DNA of 21,251 bases from NCBI GenBank assembly GCA_002359185.1, contig DEML01000125.1, forward strand, positions 1 through 21,251, given 5' to 3'. The notes beneath the pieces are model-generated. The model made no database searches. It saw only the letters and a list, made by a program, of their open reading frames with translations, and was not told the origin of the DNA. A program made the position numbers and the translations under genes. This DNA comes from Planctomycetaceae bacterium UBA2671 (GTDB lineage: Bacteria > Planctomycetota > Planctomycetia > Planctomycetales > Planctomycetaceae). Position 1 is the first letter of the stretch. The number at the start of each line of letters is the position of its first letter. Below are positions 13,869-21,231 of this stretch, piece after piece.

Positions 13869-15095
13869 ATGGTAACGGACTTCAAGAATATTCGCAGTTT
13901 TCTAGCCTGTTTTTTTCTGACAATGGGACTGCTCCCTGTGTCAGAGCTACAGGCGGCCGATCCCTATGAGGCTCAGCGTGATTATCTGACGAAAGAATAT
14001 GTCGAGAAAGAGGGTATCACGAATAAGCGAGTGCTGGAAGCAATACGACAAACGCCCCGGCATCTGTTCGTCCCCGGTTCAGTTCGCGAGCAGGCTTATA
14101 CCGATCAGGCTCTTTCCATAGGTCATGGTCAGACGATTTCGCCTCCGTTCATCGTCGCCTATATGACGGAAGTTCTCGATCCTCAACCAACAGACAAGGT
14201 ACTTGAAATTGGAACGGGGAGTGGGTATCAGGCAGCCGTGCTTTCGCCACTCGTGAAAGATGTCTATTCGATAGAAATTGTCGAACCTCTCGGACGACGA
14301 GCCGCCTCCACTCTCGAGCGACTCCGATATCGAAATGTTCACACACGAATTGGAGATGGTTTTCAGGGCTGGAGCGAGCAGGCTCCCTTCGACAAAATCA
14401 TCGTCACCTGTTCTCCGGAAAGTATTCCCAATCCTCTCATCGAGCAATTGCGTGAGGGAGGTAAGATGATTATTCCTCTCGGAGAACGCTACCAGCAGGT
14501 GTTTTATTTGCTCGAAAAAGTCGATGGGAAGCTGGTCTCTCAACCACTTCAGCCAACTCTGTTCGTGCCGATGACTGGTATTTCCGAAGAAAAACGCCGG
14601 GTTCTCCCCAATCCTGCCAAGCCGGAATTGATTAATGGAAGTTTCGAACTCGATGAAAACGGCGATGGATTCATGGATGGATTTCACTATCAACGCCGGT
14701 TGACTCGCATGCAAGGCGAGGCTCCTGATGGGGATTACTATGTCGAGATTGAAAGCTCCACGCCTGGCGAAATTGCTCAGATGCTGCAGGGATTTGCGAT
14801 TGATGGACGCGAAGTGAAATCTTTGCGTGTCGCACTCGACCTCAAGCTCGATGACTGGACGCCGGGAAAAACCTTCTATCAGCGTCCCGGCATGATCATT
14901 CATTATTACGATGAAGATCGTCGGCCTTTAGGCTCGGATACGATTGGCATCTGGTCTGTCAGTGATGACTGGAGACGCATTGAACATCGAGTCAATGTTC
15001 CTGGAAAAGCTCGTGAAGCGATTGTGCAAATCGGTCTGAATGGAGCGGTCGGAAAAGTTGCTTTAGATGACATCGTGCTGGAAGCTGGACCGTAA
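13869..15095 (+). CDS. pcm: Exported protein-L-isoaspartate O-methyltransferase with C-terminal domain
   Basis: A 408-residue protein that should transfer methyl groups from S-adenosylmethionine to L-isoaspartyl residues in aged proteins. Residues 1-29 look like a signal peptide (FLACFFLTMGLLP, ending LQA before ADPYE). The methyltransferase domain covers about 35-235: SIGHGQTISPPFIVAYM (83-99), SAM-binding VLEIGTGSGY (111-120), GDGFQGW (162-168) and GGKMIIPLG (197-205). Residues about 253-408 are an added domain starting NGSFELDENGDGFMDG, which looks like a carbohydrate-binding-type beta-sandwich with a calcium-loop-like DxNxD segment. Ordinary Pcm is about 210 residues and cytoplasmic, so export and the extra domain are unusual. 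The gene is divergent from the membrane protein gene and convergent with the SRPBCC gene, with 14 bases between stops. Confidence 0.88.
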   Translation: MVTDFKNIRSFLACFFLTMGLLPVSELQAADPYEAQRDYLTKEYVEKEGITNKRVLEAIRQTPRHLFVPGSVREQAYTDQALSIGHGQTISPPFIVAYMTEVLDPQPTDKVLEIGTGSGYQAAVLSPLVKDVYSIEIVEPLGRRAASTLERLRYRNVHTRIGDGFQGWSEQAPFDKIIVTCSPESIPNPLIEQLREGGKMIIPLGERYQQVFYLLEKVDGKLVSQPLQPTLFVPMTGISEEKRRVLPNPAKPELINGSFELDENGDGFMDGFHYQRRLTRMQGEAPDGDYYVEIESSTPGEIAQMLQGFAIDGREVKSLRVALDLKLDDWTPGKTFYQRPGMIIHYYDEDRRPLGSDTIGIWSVSDDWRRIEHRVNVPGKAREAIVQIGLNGAVGKVALDDIVLEAGP

Positions 15096-15109
15096 CTGGA
15101 TTTAATCCC

Positions 15110-16045
15110 TTATTTCTTCAGTGGCAAATAAATCTCGGTCACCAGGTCTTTCGGTTCTTTCTCGTGAGTATTATTTTTATAAAGCTCGTAGGTACCGACT
15201 TTGCTCTGCTTTAATTTTCTGTAGCGAGCATTCTGATGAGCGGCACTCCAGGCATTACCCAGATGCTGATAGCTGCCGATATGATCGACACGGAAGGCAT
15301 TCATTTCCGGAATCGCCCACGTCTTGAGAGATAGCGGAATGTCTATTGAAGAATCTTCAATAATAAAACCAGCTGTATAATCAAAAGTTCTTGTTTTGCA
15401 GTTGAAGGAATGGTAGACCGAAATGCCATCTCCATCACGAGGAATATTGTGCTGCGAGAATTTCTCCTCGACTTCCTGAAATGCAGATTGCATCGACTGA
15501 CTGATATCATCTAAGGTCGAAACTTTTCGAACTCCTGCCATTCGTAATGGACCGACTTTTTGAACCCCCATGACGTTTGTTTTTGACAAAACCTCTCCGG
15601 TTTCAATCCACTCCTTAAGCATTTTTAATCCACGGTCGTAGTCCATGCTGATGAAGTCCTGCATCATGGATTTCATCCAGAATAGAAACCAGGGAAGTGC
15701 CCCAATCATTCCCCATGTCACAAGTGTCCCTTTCCGTTCTGGCTTCAATTCAAAGGTGACCTGAGAAGTCGAGGGAAACGGTTTACGAAATCGGATTTCA
15801 TCCTCAATCAATTCAGGAGGCTGCAAGTTTCGATGCTCAATTTCTCCTTCCCCAACAACTTCTCCTTTCCAGGAATATTTTGACCCCAGTGATGAGGAGT
15901 TTTCAGAAACAGTAACCTCTGCATCGGGTTGAGCGGGAAGCCAAGGAGACCATGTTGTCCATGTGCGGTAATCAACTATGTTTTCGTATATAATGTCCGG
16001 CGACGCGTTGATCCAGAGAGATCGTTGAACTTGGAAACGTGGCAT
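15110..16045 (-). CDS. SRPBCC domain plus GyrI-like domain protein
   Basis: A 311-residue cytoplasmic protein with two small-molecule-binding folds. Residues about 1-150 form an SRPBCC (START/polyketide-cyclase-like) domain: VQRSLWINASPDIIYENIVD near the N-terminus, WSPWLPAQ, then the alternating strands ending LVTWGMIGALPWFLFWMK. Residues about 158-311 resemble the GyrI-like effector-binding domain (GPLRMAGVRKVSTL, MNAFRVDHIGSYQHLGNAW, TEIYLPLKK). The combination is known in bacterial proteins annotated as SRPBCC/GyrI-like, without a DNA-binding domain. The ligand and role are unknown. A TATAAT box lies 45 bases upstream of the start. Confidence 0.85.
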   Translation of the reverse strand: MPRFQVQRSLWINASPDIIYENIVDYRTWTTWSPWLPAQPDAEVTVSENSSSLGSKYSWKGEVVGEGEIEHRNLQPPELIEDEIRFRKPFPSTSQVTFELKPERKGTLVTWGMIGALPWFLFWMKSMMQDFISMDYDRGLKMLKEWIETGEVLSKTNVMGVQKVGPLRMAGVRKVSTLDDISQSMQSAFQEVEEKFSQHNIPRDGDGISVYHSFNCKTRTFDYTAGFIIEDSSIDIPLSLKTWAIPEMNAFRVDHIGSYQHLGNAWSAAHQNARYRKLKQSKVGTYELYKNNTHEKEPKDLVTEIYLPLKK

Positions 16046-16089
16046 GATTGGAAATTTCTGTTATCAGATATTGGTCACTTCGAGTACTG

Positions 16090-16095
16090 ATTATA
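16090..16095 (-). promoter_or_regulatory. Possible -10 box for the SRPBCC gene
   Basis: The minus strand reads TATAAT at 16095-16090, about 45 bases before the ATG at 16045. No good -35 hexamer is seen at 16-18 bases, and planctomycete promoter consensus is poorly defined, so support is weak. Confidence 0.3.
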
Positions 16096-16243
16096 TGTAT
16101 ACAATACAGACGCAATGAGATGCAAATGTCTGGTTCATTTTTTCATGGACTCGCGCAGAATCTTAATGAACTCTCTAATATTCATTCTGTCAGGTCATGT
16201 CTGATCCGCCGCTCACAAACCTTGTTTTTCCTGGGAATTCTCC

Positions 16244-18682
16244 ATTTTCAAAATTTCTCAACAAATCGAAATCAAAAACGCCCGCACACATAATTTGCGA
16301 GGCGTTGACGTTACGATACCGCATGGCAAGTTCACTGTCATTACTGGCGTAAGTGGGTCGGGGAAAAGTTCGCTGGCGTTTGAAACGCTGTTTGCTGAAG
16401 GGCAGCATCGTTTTTTGAGTACACTCTCCGGTCGTTCTCGGCACATGCTCGACGCCCTGCCTCGCGGAAATGTCGATGAAATTGTGGGGATGTCGCCTGT
16501 CATTTCGGTGCCTCAGAAACGACCAGCCCCCAGTGCCCGTAGTACTGTCGCGACGATGACTGAAGTCCTCGATTACCTGCGGCTTATTTACTCCCGATTT
16601 GGAACCGTGCATTGTCCCGATTGCCACGTCCCCGTTCAGGCCCAGTCTCCTGAACAAATCGTTGAGCAAATATCAGGCTTTCCGGAACGAACAAAAGTTC
16701 AATTGCTTGCGCCGCTGGTACGAGATCGAAAAGGAGAACATCGCGATCTCTTCGAGAGAATGAATCGGGAAGGTTTTGTCCGGGCACGCATTGATGGAGA
16801 AATTCTCGAAATATCGGAGAATCCGCCGCTCGATAAGAAAAAGAAGCATTCGATCGATGTAGTCGTTGATCGATTGATTATCAAACCCGATATCCATCAA
16901 CGACTGGCGGATTCCATTGAGCAAGTCCTTCGCCTGAGTGAAGGAGCCTGTTTGGCTCTGATCGATCAGAAAGGTGAAGTCAGCGAGCAACTGTTTCATC
17001 GCGATTTGAATTGTCCGAGCTGCAATCGGAGTTTTCTACCTTTGGAATCGCGTTCGTTCAGCTGGCATTCTCCACATGGGGCATGTCCGACATGCGAAGG
17101 GACTGGGCAGATTAAAGATAAGACGTGTCATGACTGCCATGGAGAACGCCTCAATTCCGTATCCCGGCACGTTCAGGTTCAGGGAACAACCTTGCCGGAC
17201 TTACTTAAGAATTCGATCACACGATCTATTGATTGGGTCGAAGAGTTTGCCAGCTCTCAGCAGAATGGAAAACAATCGGTGCAGATGTCGCTTGGCGATC
17301 CGTTGAAGCATCGACTGCAGACGCTGGTCGATTTGGGGATTGGATATTTGAGTCTGGATCGAACAACCGACACCTTGGCTGGCGGAGAGATTCAACGTCT
17401 GCGACTGGCTCGCTGTCTTGGGACACAACTGCAGGGAAGTTGCTTTATTCTTGATGAACCAACTGCGGGGTTACATCCCCGGGATGCCGCTCAGCTGATT
17501 TCGATTCTGGTCGATCTGACAAAGGCTGGAAACACGGTCGTCTGCGTGGAACATCATCTCGATGCAATCCGGGCCGCCGATCATCTAATTGAGTTTGGAC
17601 CGGGTGGCGGCATTCATGGCGGCGAGATTCTGTTTTCGGGGTCTCCCGCAGATTTATCAAAACACCATTTGACATCAACTGCCCGAGCCTTAAAGGGCGA
17701 ATTCGAAAAGACGCTGCTGAAGACAACCGACTCGGCTTCCAATTCTGGAACAATCCAGCTGGAAGAGGTCGGTCTTCACAATTTGAAAAATGTTTCTTTA
17801 GAACTGCCTTTGGGCAAATTGATCGCGGTCTCCGGTGTAAGTGGCTCTGGTAAAAGTTCTCTCATTCTTGATGCCCTGACTCCCTTGCTGAAAGAGGCGA
17901 TTTCAAACGAGAAGTCGTCCGTCCACCAGCGTGGACTTGGGAAATTGACGATCAATGGCACGATTCGGAAGTTTCAGGTGGTTGATCAATCGCCTCCCGG
18001 AACTTCAGCCCGCTCCTGTCCTGCGACTTATTCGGGAGTGTGGGAAGAAATTCGTCGTCTGCTGGCAAAAACGCGGCTGGCGAAAATTCGAGGCTTTTCA
18101 GAAAAACGCTTTACCTTCAACTCGGCTGCCGGGACCTGCGAGCGTTGTCAGGGATTAGGCGAAATCCGTCTCAAGATGCCTCTGCTGCCGCAAACGGAAG
18201 TGGTTTGCCCGGAATGCCGGGGAAAGAGGTTTAATGCTCAGACACTGGCGGTCAAATATCGGGGACACTCGCCGTTTGATTTACTGGAGATGACAATCGA
18301 AGAAGCTCTGGAATTCTGGTCGGAAGTCACATCAATTTCTACCGGATTGAAGCCACTGGTGGAAATCGGTCTTGGCTATCTGAAAATGGGACAGCCAGCC
18401 AGCACGCTCTCGGGGGGCGAGGCTCAACGCGTTAAACTTGCCAAGGCAATGTGCGAAGAATTCTCAGAAGGATTATTCATTCTGGACGAGCCGACGAGTG
18501 GTTTGCATTGGGCGGATGTTTCTCTGTTCATTCAGGCTCTTCGAAAAATCCAGGCAGCCGGTAACAGTATTATCGTTGTCGAACATCATCCCCTCATGCT
18601 GCACGCCGCTGACTGGCACCTTGAACTGGGACCAGGAGCGGGAGAACTGGGTGGACAAATTTTGAAAAATGGCCCAGCCTGA
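16244..18682 (+). CDS. UvrA-like ABC ATPase (excinuclease A paralogue)
   Basis: An approximately 812-residue twin-ATPase of the UvrA family, presumably DNA-binding. Numbered from the ATT at 16244: Walker A GVSGSGKS at 35-42 and 531-538, a UvrB-binding-like region about 120-240 (VRARIDGEILEI, LDKKKKHSIDVVVDRL), zinc-finger cysteines CPSC (257/260), CPTC (281/284), then CHDC (295/298), signatures LAGGEIQRLRLA and LSGGEAQRVKLA, Walker B FILDEPTAGLH and FILDEPTSGLH, and CERC with CPEC in the second half. Canonical UvrA is about 940 residues, and SPPGTSARSCPATYSGVWEE differs from the usual SPIGRTPRSNPATYTG, so this is a paralogue. The start is problematic: the conserved IEIKNARTHNL lies upstream of the first ordinary start (TTG, 16295), and no ATG, GTG, TTG or CTG occurs back to the stop at 16202. 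ATT is provisional; a frameshift from the ATG at 16197 is possible. No uvrB is nearby. Confidence 0.87.
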   Translation: MFKISQQIEIKNARTHNLRGVDVTIPHGKFTVITGVSGSGKSSLAFETLFAEGQHRFLSTLSGRSRHMLDALPRGNVDEIVGMSPVISVPQKRPAPSARSTVATMTEVLDYLRLIYSRFGTVHCPDCHVPVQAQSPEQIVEQISGFPERTKVQLLAPLVRDRKGEHRDLFERMNREGFVRARIDGEILEISENPPLDKKKKHSIDVVVDRLIIKPDIHQRLADSIEQVLRLSEGACLALIDQKGEVSEQLFHRDLNCPSCNRSFLPLESRSFSWHSPHGACPTCEGTGQIKDKTCHDCHGERLNSVSRHVQVQGTTLPDLLKNSITRSIDWVEEFASSQQNGKQSVQMSLGDPLKHRLQTLVDLGIGYLSLDRTTDTLAGGEIQRLRLARCLGTQLQGSCFILDEPTAGLHPRDAAQLISILVDLTKAGNTVVCVEHHLDAIRAADHLIEFGPGGGIHGGEILFSGSPADLSKHHLTSTARALKGEFEKTLLKTTDSASNSGTIQLEEVGLHNLKNVSLELPLGKLIAVSGVSGSGKSSLILDALTPLLKEAISNEKSSVHQRGLGKLTINGTIRKFQVVDQSPPGTSARSCPATYSGVWEEIRRLLAKTRLAKIRGFSEKRFTFNSAAGTCERCQGLGEIRLKMPLLPQTEVVCPECRGKRFNAQTLAVKYRGHSPFDLLEMTIEEALEFWSEVTSISTGLKPLVEIGLGYLKMGQPASTLSGGEAQRVKLAKAMCEEFSEGLFILDEPTSGLHWADVSLFIQALRKIQAAGNSIIVVEHHPLMLHAADWHLELGPGAGELGGQILKNGPA

Positions 18683-18790
18683 TCATCCATTAGAGATAAA
18701 GTCGATTTGACAAACTCATTTCAATCGTAAACATTCCCAATGAGAATCTTTGCGAACCAAACCACTTTAAGAAATTAAATTGATCACCTT

Positions 18791-19774
18791 ATGCCCAACA
18801 TTATAAACCAGCTGAATCAGCAAACCGTTGCCTTTGACCTGAGTGATCGCGATGAGATCACACTGACGGGTCGAGACCGAGCGACGTTTCTCCATGGATT
18901 CACAACAAATGACATCAAAAAACTGCAGCCCGGCATGGGCTGCGAAGCATTTGTGCCCACGATCAAAGGCAAGACTCTCGGTCATATTTTTGTGTTCGCA
19001 ACCGAAGATCGACTCCTTCTTGATACGGTTCCCGGAGCAGCTAAGGTGTTGTTGCCTCATCTGGATCGTTATCTGATCACTGAGGATGTCCAGCTGAAAC
19101 ATACGACAGCGGAGCGATCGTTATTCTTAATTGCTGGTAAAACAGCCGAGAAGTCAATGGCTGAATTCTGCGATAGTGTAAACAGTCTGGCGATGAATCA
19201 CTGGAAGCCGACAGTGCATTCGGAATTGACGGGATCGATTCGTAAAGTGGATTGGCTGAACGAGCCTGCATTTCAGATCTCAGTACCCGTTGATGAACGA
19301 CAGAAATTGGTCAGTTGGTTAGAACAACAACAAATTCCTACTGGTTCGTCAGAGGATTACGAACTGATCCGAATTGCCAGTGGTTTTCCAATGTTCGGAC
19401 AGGATTTTTCGGAGGAGAATCTTGCCCAGGAAGTCGACCGAACTTCCCAGGCGATCTCCTTCACCAAAGGCTGCTATCTGGGGCAGGAACCAATTGCCAG
19501 AATAGATGCTCTCGGGCATGTCAATAAATTGATTCGAGCATTCCGCTGTGAGAATACACAGTCGTCAATCCAACCAGAGCAATTCATCGGAGCGAATTTA
19601 ACTGCCGAACAATCGACAGAAGCAAAAGTCATAGGCGGGATCACCTCGGCTGCTCAGAATCCAGAGACCTCTGAAATCCTGGCAATCGGCTGGGTGCGCA
19701 GAGAATTTTCTGAACCGAAAACAGAACTTATCGTTACCATCGAAGGTAAGATGATTCCTGCTCAAGTTCGGTAA
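18791..19774 (+). CDS. ygfZ: YgfZ/GcvT-domain folate-dependent Fe-S maintenance protein
   Basis: A 327-residue cytoplasmic protein of the GcvT-like YgfZ family, which needs tetrahydrofolate and helps maintain certain iron-sulfur enzymes such as MiaB. The family signature KGCYLGQE is at 226-233 with the conserved Cys228, followed by PIARIDALGHVNK. The N-terminal part has the GcvT-like start (LTGRDRATFLHGFTTNDI at 25-42), and a short barrel-like C-terminal domain follows. The length is as expected for the family. The start is the ATG at 18791; the 108-base gap from the UvrA-like gene suggests a separate promoter. It is followed by a repeat-rich spacer before fxsA. Confidence 0.92.
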   Translation: MPNIINQLNQQTVAFDLSDRDEITLTGRDRATFLHGFTTNDIKKLQPGMGCEAFVPTIKGKTLGHIFVFATEDRLLLDTVPGAAKVLLPHLDRYLITEDVQLKHTTAERSLFLIAGKTAEKSMAEFCDSVNSLAMNHWKPTVHSELTGSIRKVDWLNEPAFQISVPVDERQKLVSWLEQQQIPTGSSEDYELIRIASGFPMFGQDFSEENLAQEVDRTSQAISFTKGCYLGQEPIARIDALGHVNKLIRAFRCENTQSSIQPEQFIGANLTAEQSTEAKVIGGITSAAQNPETSEILAIGWVRREFSEPKTELIVTIEGKMIPAQVR

Positions 19775-19793
19775 CCACAATAATAATATTTTT

Positions 19794-19861
19794 GAACCAC
19801 GGATGGACACGGATAAGCACAGATATAAAGATCCGTGATCATCCGTGTCCATCCGTGGTTC
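19794..19861. repeat. Perfect 21-bp inverted repeat, CACGGATGGACACGGAT type
   Basis: The left arm (19794-19814, GAACCACGGATGGACACGGA plus T) and the right arm (19841-19861, ATCCGTGTCCATCCGTGGTT plus C) are perfect reverse complements with 26 bases between. It lies 20 bases after the ygfZ stop and could act as a 3' hairpin. The internal sequence contains further ATCCGTG and CACGGAT copies, so it is tandem-like. It resembles interspersed repeats rather than a dedicated terminator. Confidence 0.75.
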
Positions 19862-19890
19862 TATTTGTTTTTAAGTCTATAATTATTCTT

Positions 19891-19914
19891 GTCAGGCACA
19901 GTCTGACCTACAGC
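19891..19914 (-). repeat. Palindromic repeat (GTAGGTCAG family), single right arm
   Basis: GTCAGGCACAGTCTGACCTA and the following CAGC match the right arm of the element at 20489-20558 with only a few changes. No left arm is present upstream, so this is a half copy. Confidence 0.65.
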
Positions 19915-19927
19915 TTTTTCTCATAAA

Positions 19928-19945
19928 CTTGGCATCTTGGCGGTT
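19928..19945 (+). repeat. Short interspersed repeat, CTTGGCGTCTTGGCGG type, copy 2
   Basis: CTTGGCATCTTGGCGGTT differs by one base from the copy at 296-313. It lies 31 bases before the fxsA start codon. Confidence 0.5.
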
Positions 19946-19976
19946 CAAATAATTTACTTTCATAGAGGTTCATCTC

Positions 19977-20480
19977 GTGTTTTTGCGTTTGTTTCTTTTG
20001 TTCACATTGGTTCCCTTTGTCGAGCTGGTCATTTTGCTCAAGCTGAGTGAGATGCATGGCTGGGTGACGACGATTTGTCTGATTATTGTTACGGGCATCG
20101 TCGGAACGATCCTCGCTCGGCAGCAGGGGTTTGAAGTCTGGAATCGGATCCATTCCGAGTTGAATGCCGGCAAACCACCGACCGATTCCCTGATGGATGG
20201 ACTGATGATTTTAGTCGCCAGTGCATTGTTAATAACGCCGGGAGTGCTGACCGATATTGTCGGATTTCTATTGCTCTTCCCGCCATTCCGCAGTGTACTG
20301 AGGGGACGGATGAAGGCTTACTTCACTCGCAGTGGAAGTTTCAAAGTCTTTACGCAGTCGACCGGTCAGTCTGTAGGACAGCAGACGTCTTTTGATCAGG
20401 CACAGACGAACCGTCCGACACACGATGCGTCCGGTCGAGAAATTATTGATGTCGAATTTACGAAGAAAACGTCTGAATGA
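19977..20480 (+). CDS. fxsA: FxsA family membrane protein
   Basis: A 167-residue inner-membrane protein. It has a hydrophobic N-terminus (about 3-23, FLLFTLVPFVELVILLKL), a second segment about 29-47 (WVTTICLIIVTGIVGTILA) followed by RQQGFEVWNRI, and a hydrophobic region at 74-101 ending LLLFPPFRSVLRGR, the order typical of FxsA. The tail is polar. Escherichia coli FxsA, when overproduced, blocks phage T7 exclusion by F; its normal role is unknown. The start is a GTG at 19977, supported by GAGG 8 bases upstream. The gene sits between two copies of the GTAGGTCAG repeat family. Confidence 0.9.
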   Translation: MFLRLFLLFTLVPFVELVILLKLSEMHGWVTTICLIIVTGIVGTILARQQGFEVWNRIHSELNAGKPPTDSLMDGLMILVASALLITPGVLTDIVGFLLLFPPFRSVLRGRMKAYFTRSGSFKVFTQSTGQSVGQQTSFDQAQTNRPTHDASGREIIDVEFTKKTSE

Positions 20481-20488
20481 AATTCAGC

Positions 20489-20558
20489 TGTAGGTCAGGC
20501 ACTGCCTGACGAGATTTGACGTCAATAATTACACGTGTCAGGCAGTGCCTGACCTACA
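20489..20558. repeat. Palindromic repeat (GTAGGTCAG family), perfect copy
   Basis: The left arm 20489-20510 (begins TGTAGGTCAGGCACTGCC) and right arm 20537-20558 (begins GTCAGGCAGTGCCTGACC) are perfect 22-bp reverse complements, 26 bases apart. Each arm contains its own palindrome (GTCAGGCAGTGCCTGAC, 17 bases around a central G). The element can fold as one long hairpin or two separate ones. It lies between fxsA and coaB, starting 8 bases after the fxsA stop, and ends 26 bases before the coaB start. Confidence 0.85.
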
Positions 20559-20584
20559 TAGAATTCAGACCTGGAAAATAACGA

Positions 20585-21214
20585 ATGCGAATTCTTGTGA
20601 CAGCTGGTCCTACCCGGGAATATATTGATGATGTTCGCTACATCTCCAATGCGAGCAGCGGGCGGATGGGTTATGCGATTGTGCAGGCGATTCTGCATGC
20701 CGGTCATGAAGCGATCCTCGTGAGCGGGCCGGTTTCGATGACGCCGCCAGTTGGCTGTGAATATCACGCGGTTGAATCGACCGAACAGATGATGCAGGCC
20801 TGCCAGGCATTATTTCCAAATTGCGATGGGGTTATCGCAGCCGCGGCTGTCTGTGATTATCAGCCGAAAAGTCGCGTCAGTGGAAAGATTTCCAAAACCG
20901 GAACCGCCATCACACTCGAAATGATTGAAACCGATGACGTGCTGGCTGCTCTCGGAAAAATGAAAGACGGTCACTGGATTCTCGGATTCGCACTCGAAGC
21001 TCAAAATGAACGCGAAAATGCTCTGCAGAAACTCCGCCGCAAGAACTGCAACTGGATTGTGCTGAATCGACCCGAAGCGATCGCCGCTGAGAATAACACG
21101 GTTGAACTGCTCGATGACTCGGGAAAGACCGTTGCCCATTGGACAGGTCTGAAAACGAAAATCGCAGAGGATTTAGTCGCGTGGCTGGAAGAGAATGCTG
21201 GTCAGGTCAAGTAA
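20585..21214 (+). CDS. coaB: Phosphopantothenate--cysteine ligase, stand-alone CoaB
   Basis: A 209-residue enzyme that joins 4'-phosphopantothenate and cysteine, using a nucleotide triphosphate, on the path to coenzyme A. It starts directly with the ligase domain signature: ILVTAGPTREYIDDVRYISN (3-22), SSGRMG (24-29), IAAAAVCDYQP (84-94), KISK (101-104), GFALEAQNE (134-142) and KLRRKNCNWIVLN (149-161). Most bacteria fuse it behind the decarboxylase CoaC in a protein of about 400 residues. Here no CoaC domain precedes it: the upstream 100 bases are a repeat. A separate coaC elsewhere in the genome is therefore expected. The start is the ATG at 20585; the ribosome binding site is weak. Confidence 0.92.
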   Translation: MRILVTAGPTREYIDDVRYISNASSGRMGYAIVQAILHAGHEAILVSGPVSMTPPVGCEYHAVESTEQMMQACQALFPNCDGVIAAAAVCDYQPKSRVSGKISKTGTAITLEMIETDDVLAALGKMKDGHWILGFALEAQNERENALQKLRRKNCNWIVLNRPEAIAAENNTVELLDDSGKTVAHWTGLKTKIAEDLVAWLEENAGQVK

Positions 21215-21231
21215 CAAGTGCCCAAGTCAAT

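Noticed and set aside
14079..14903. A 274-codon minus-strand open frame
   Set aside because: Antisense to the exported pcm gene, whose methyltransferase motifs fill this interval; no family resemblance in the antisense product.
16197..16340. A separate small gene starting MSDPPLTNLVFPGN
   Set aside because: The frame overlaps the conserved UvrA N-terminus and shows no family resemblance; it is more useful as a clue to a frameshift at the UvrA-like start.
18707..18735. A promoter for ygfZ from a perfect TTGACA
   Set aside because: No acceptable -10 hexamer lies 16-18 bases downstream (AACATT at best).
19794..20558. A CRISPR array, suggested by several repeats close together
   Set aside because: The repeats are of different sequence, are inverted rather than direct, have no regular spacers, and no cas genes are present.
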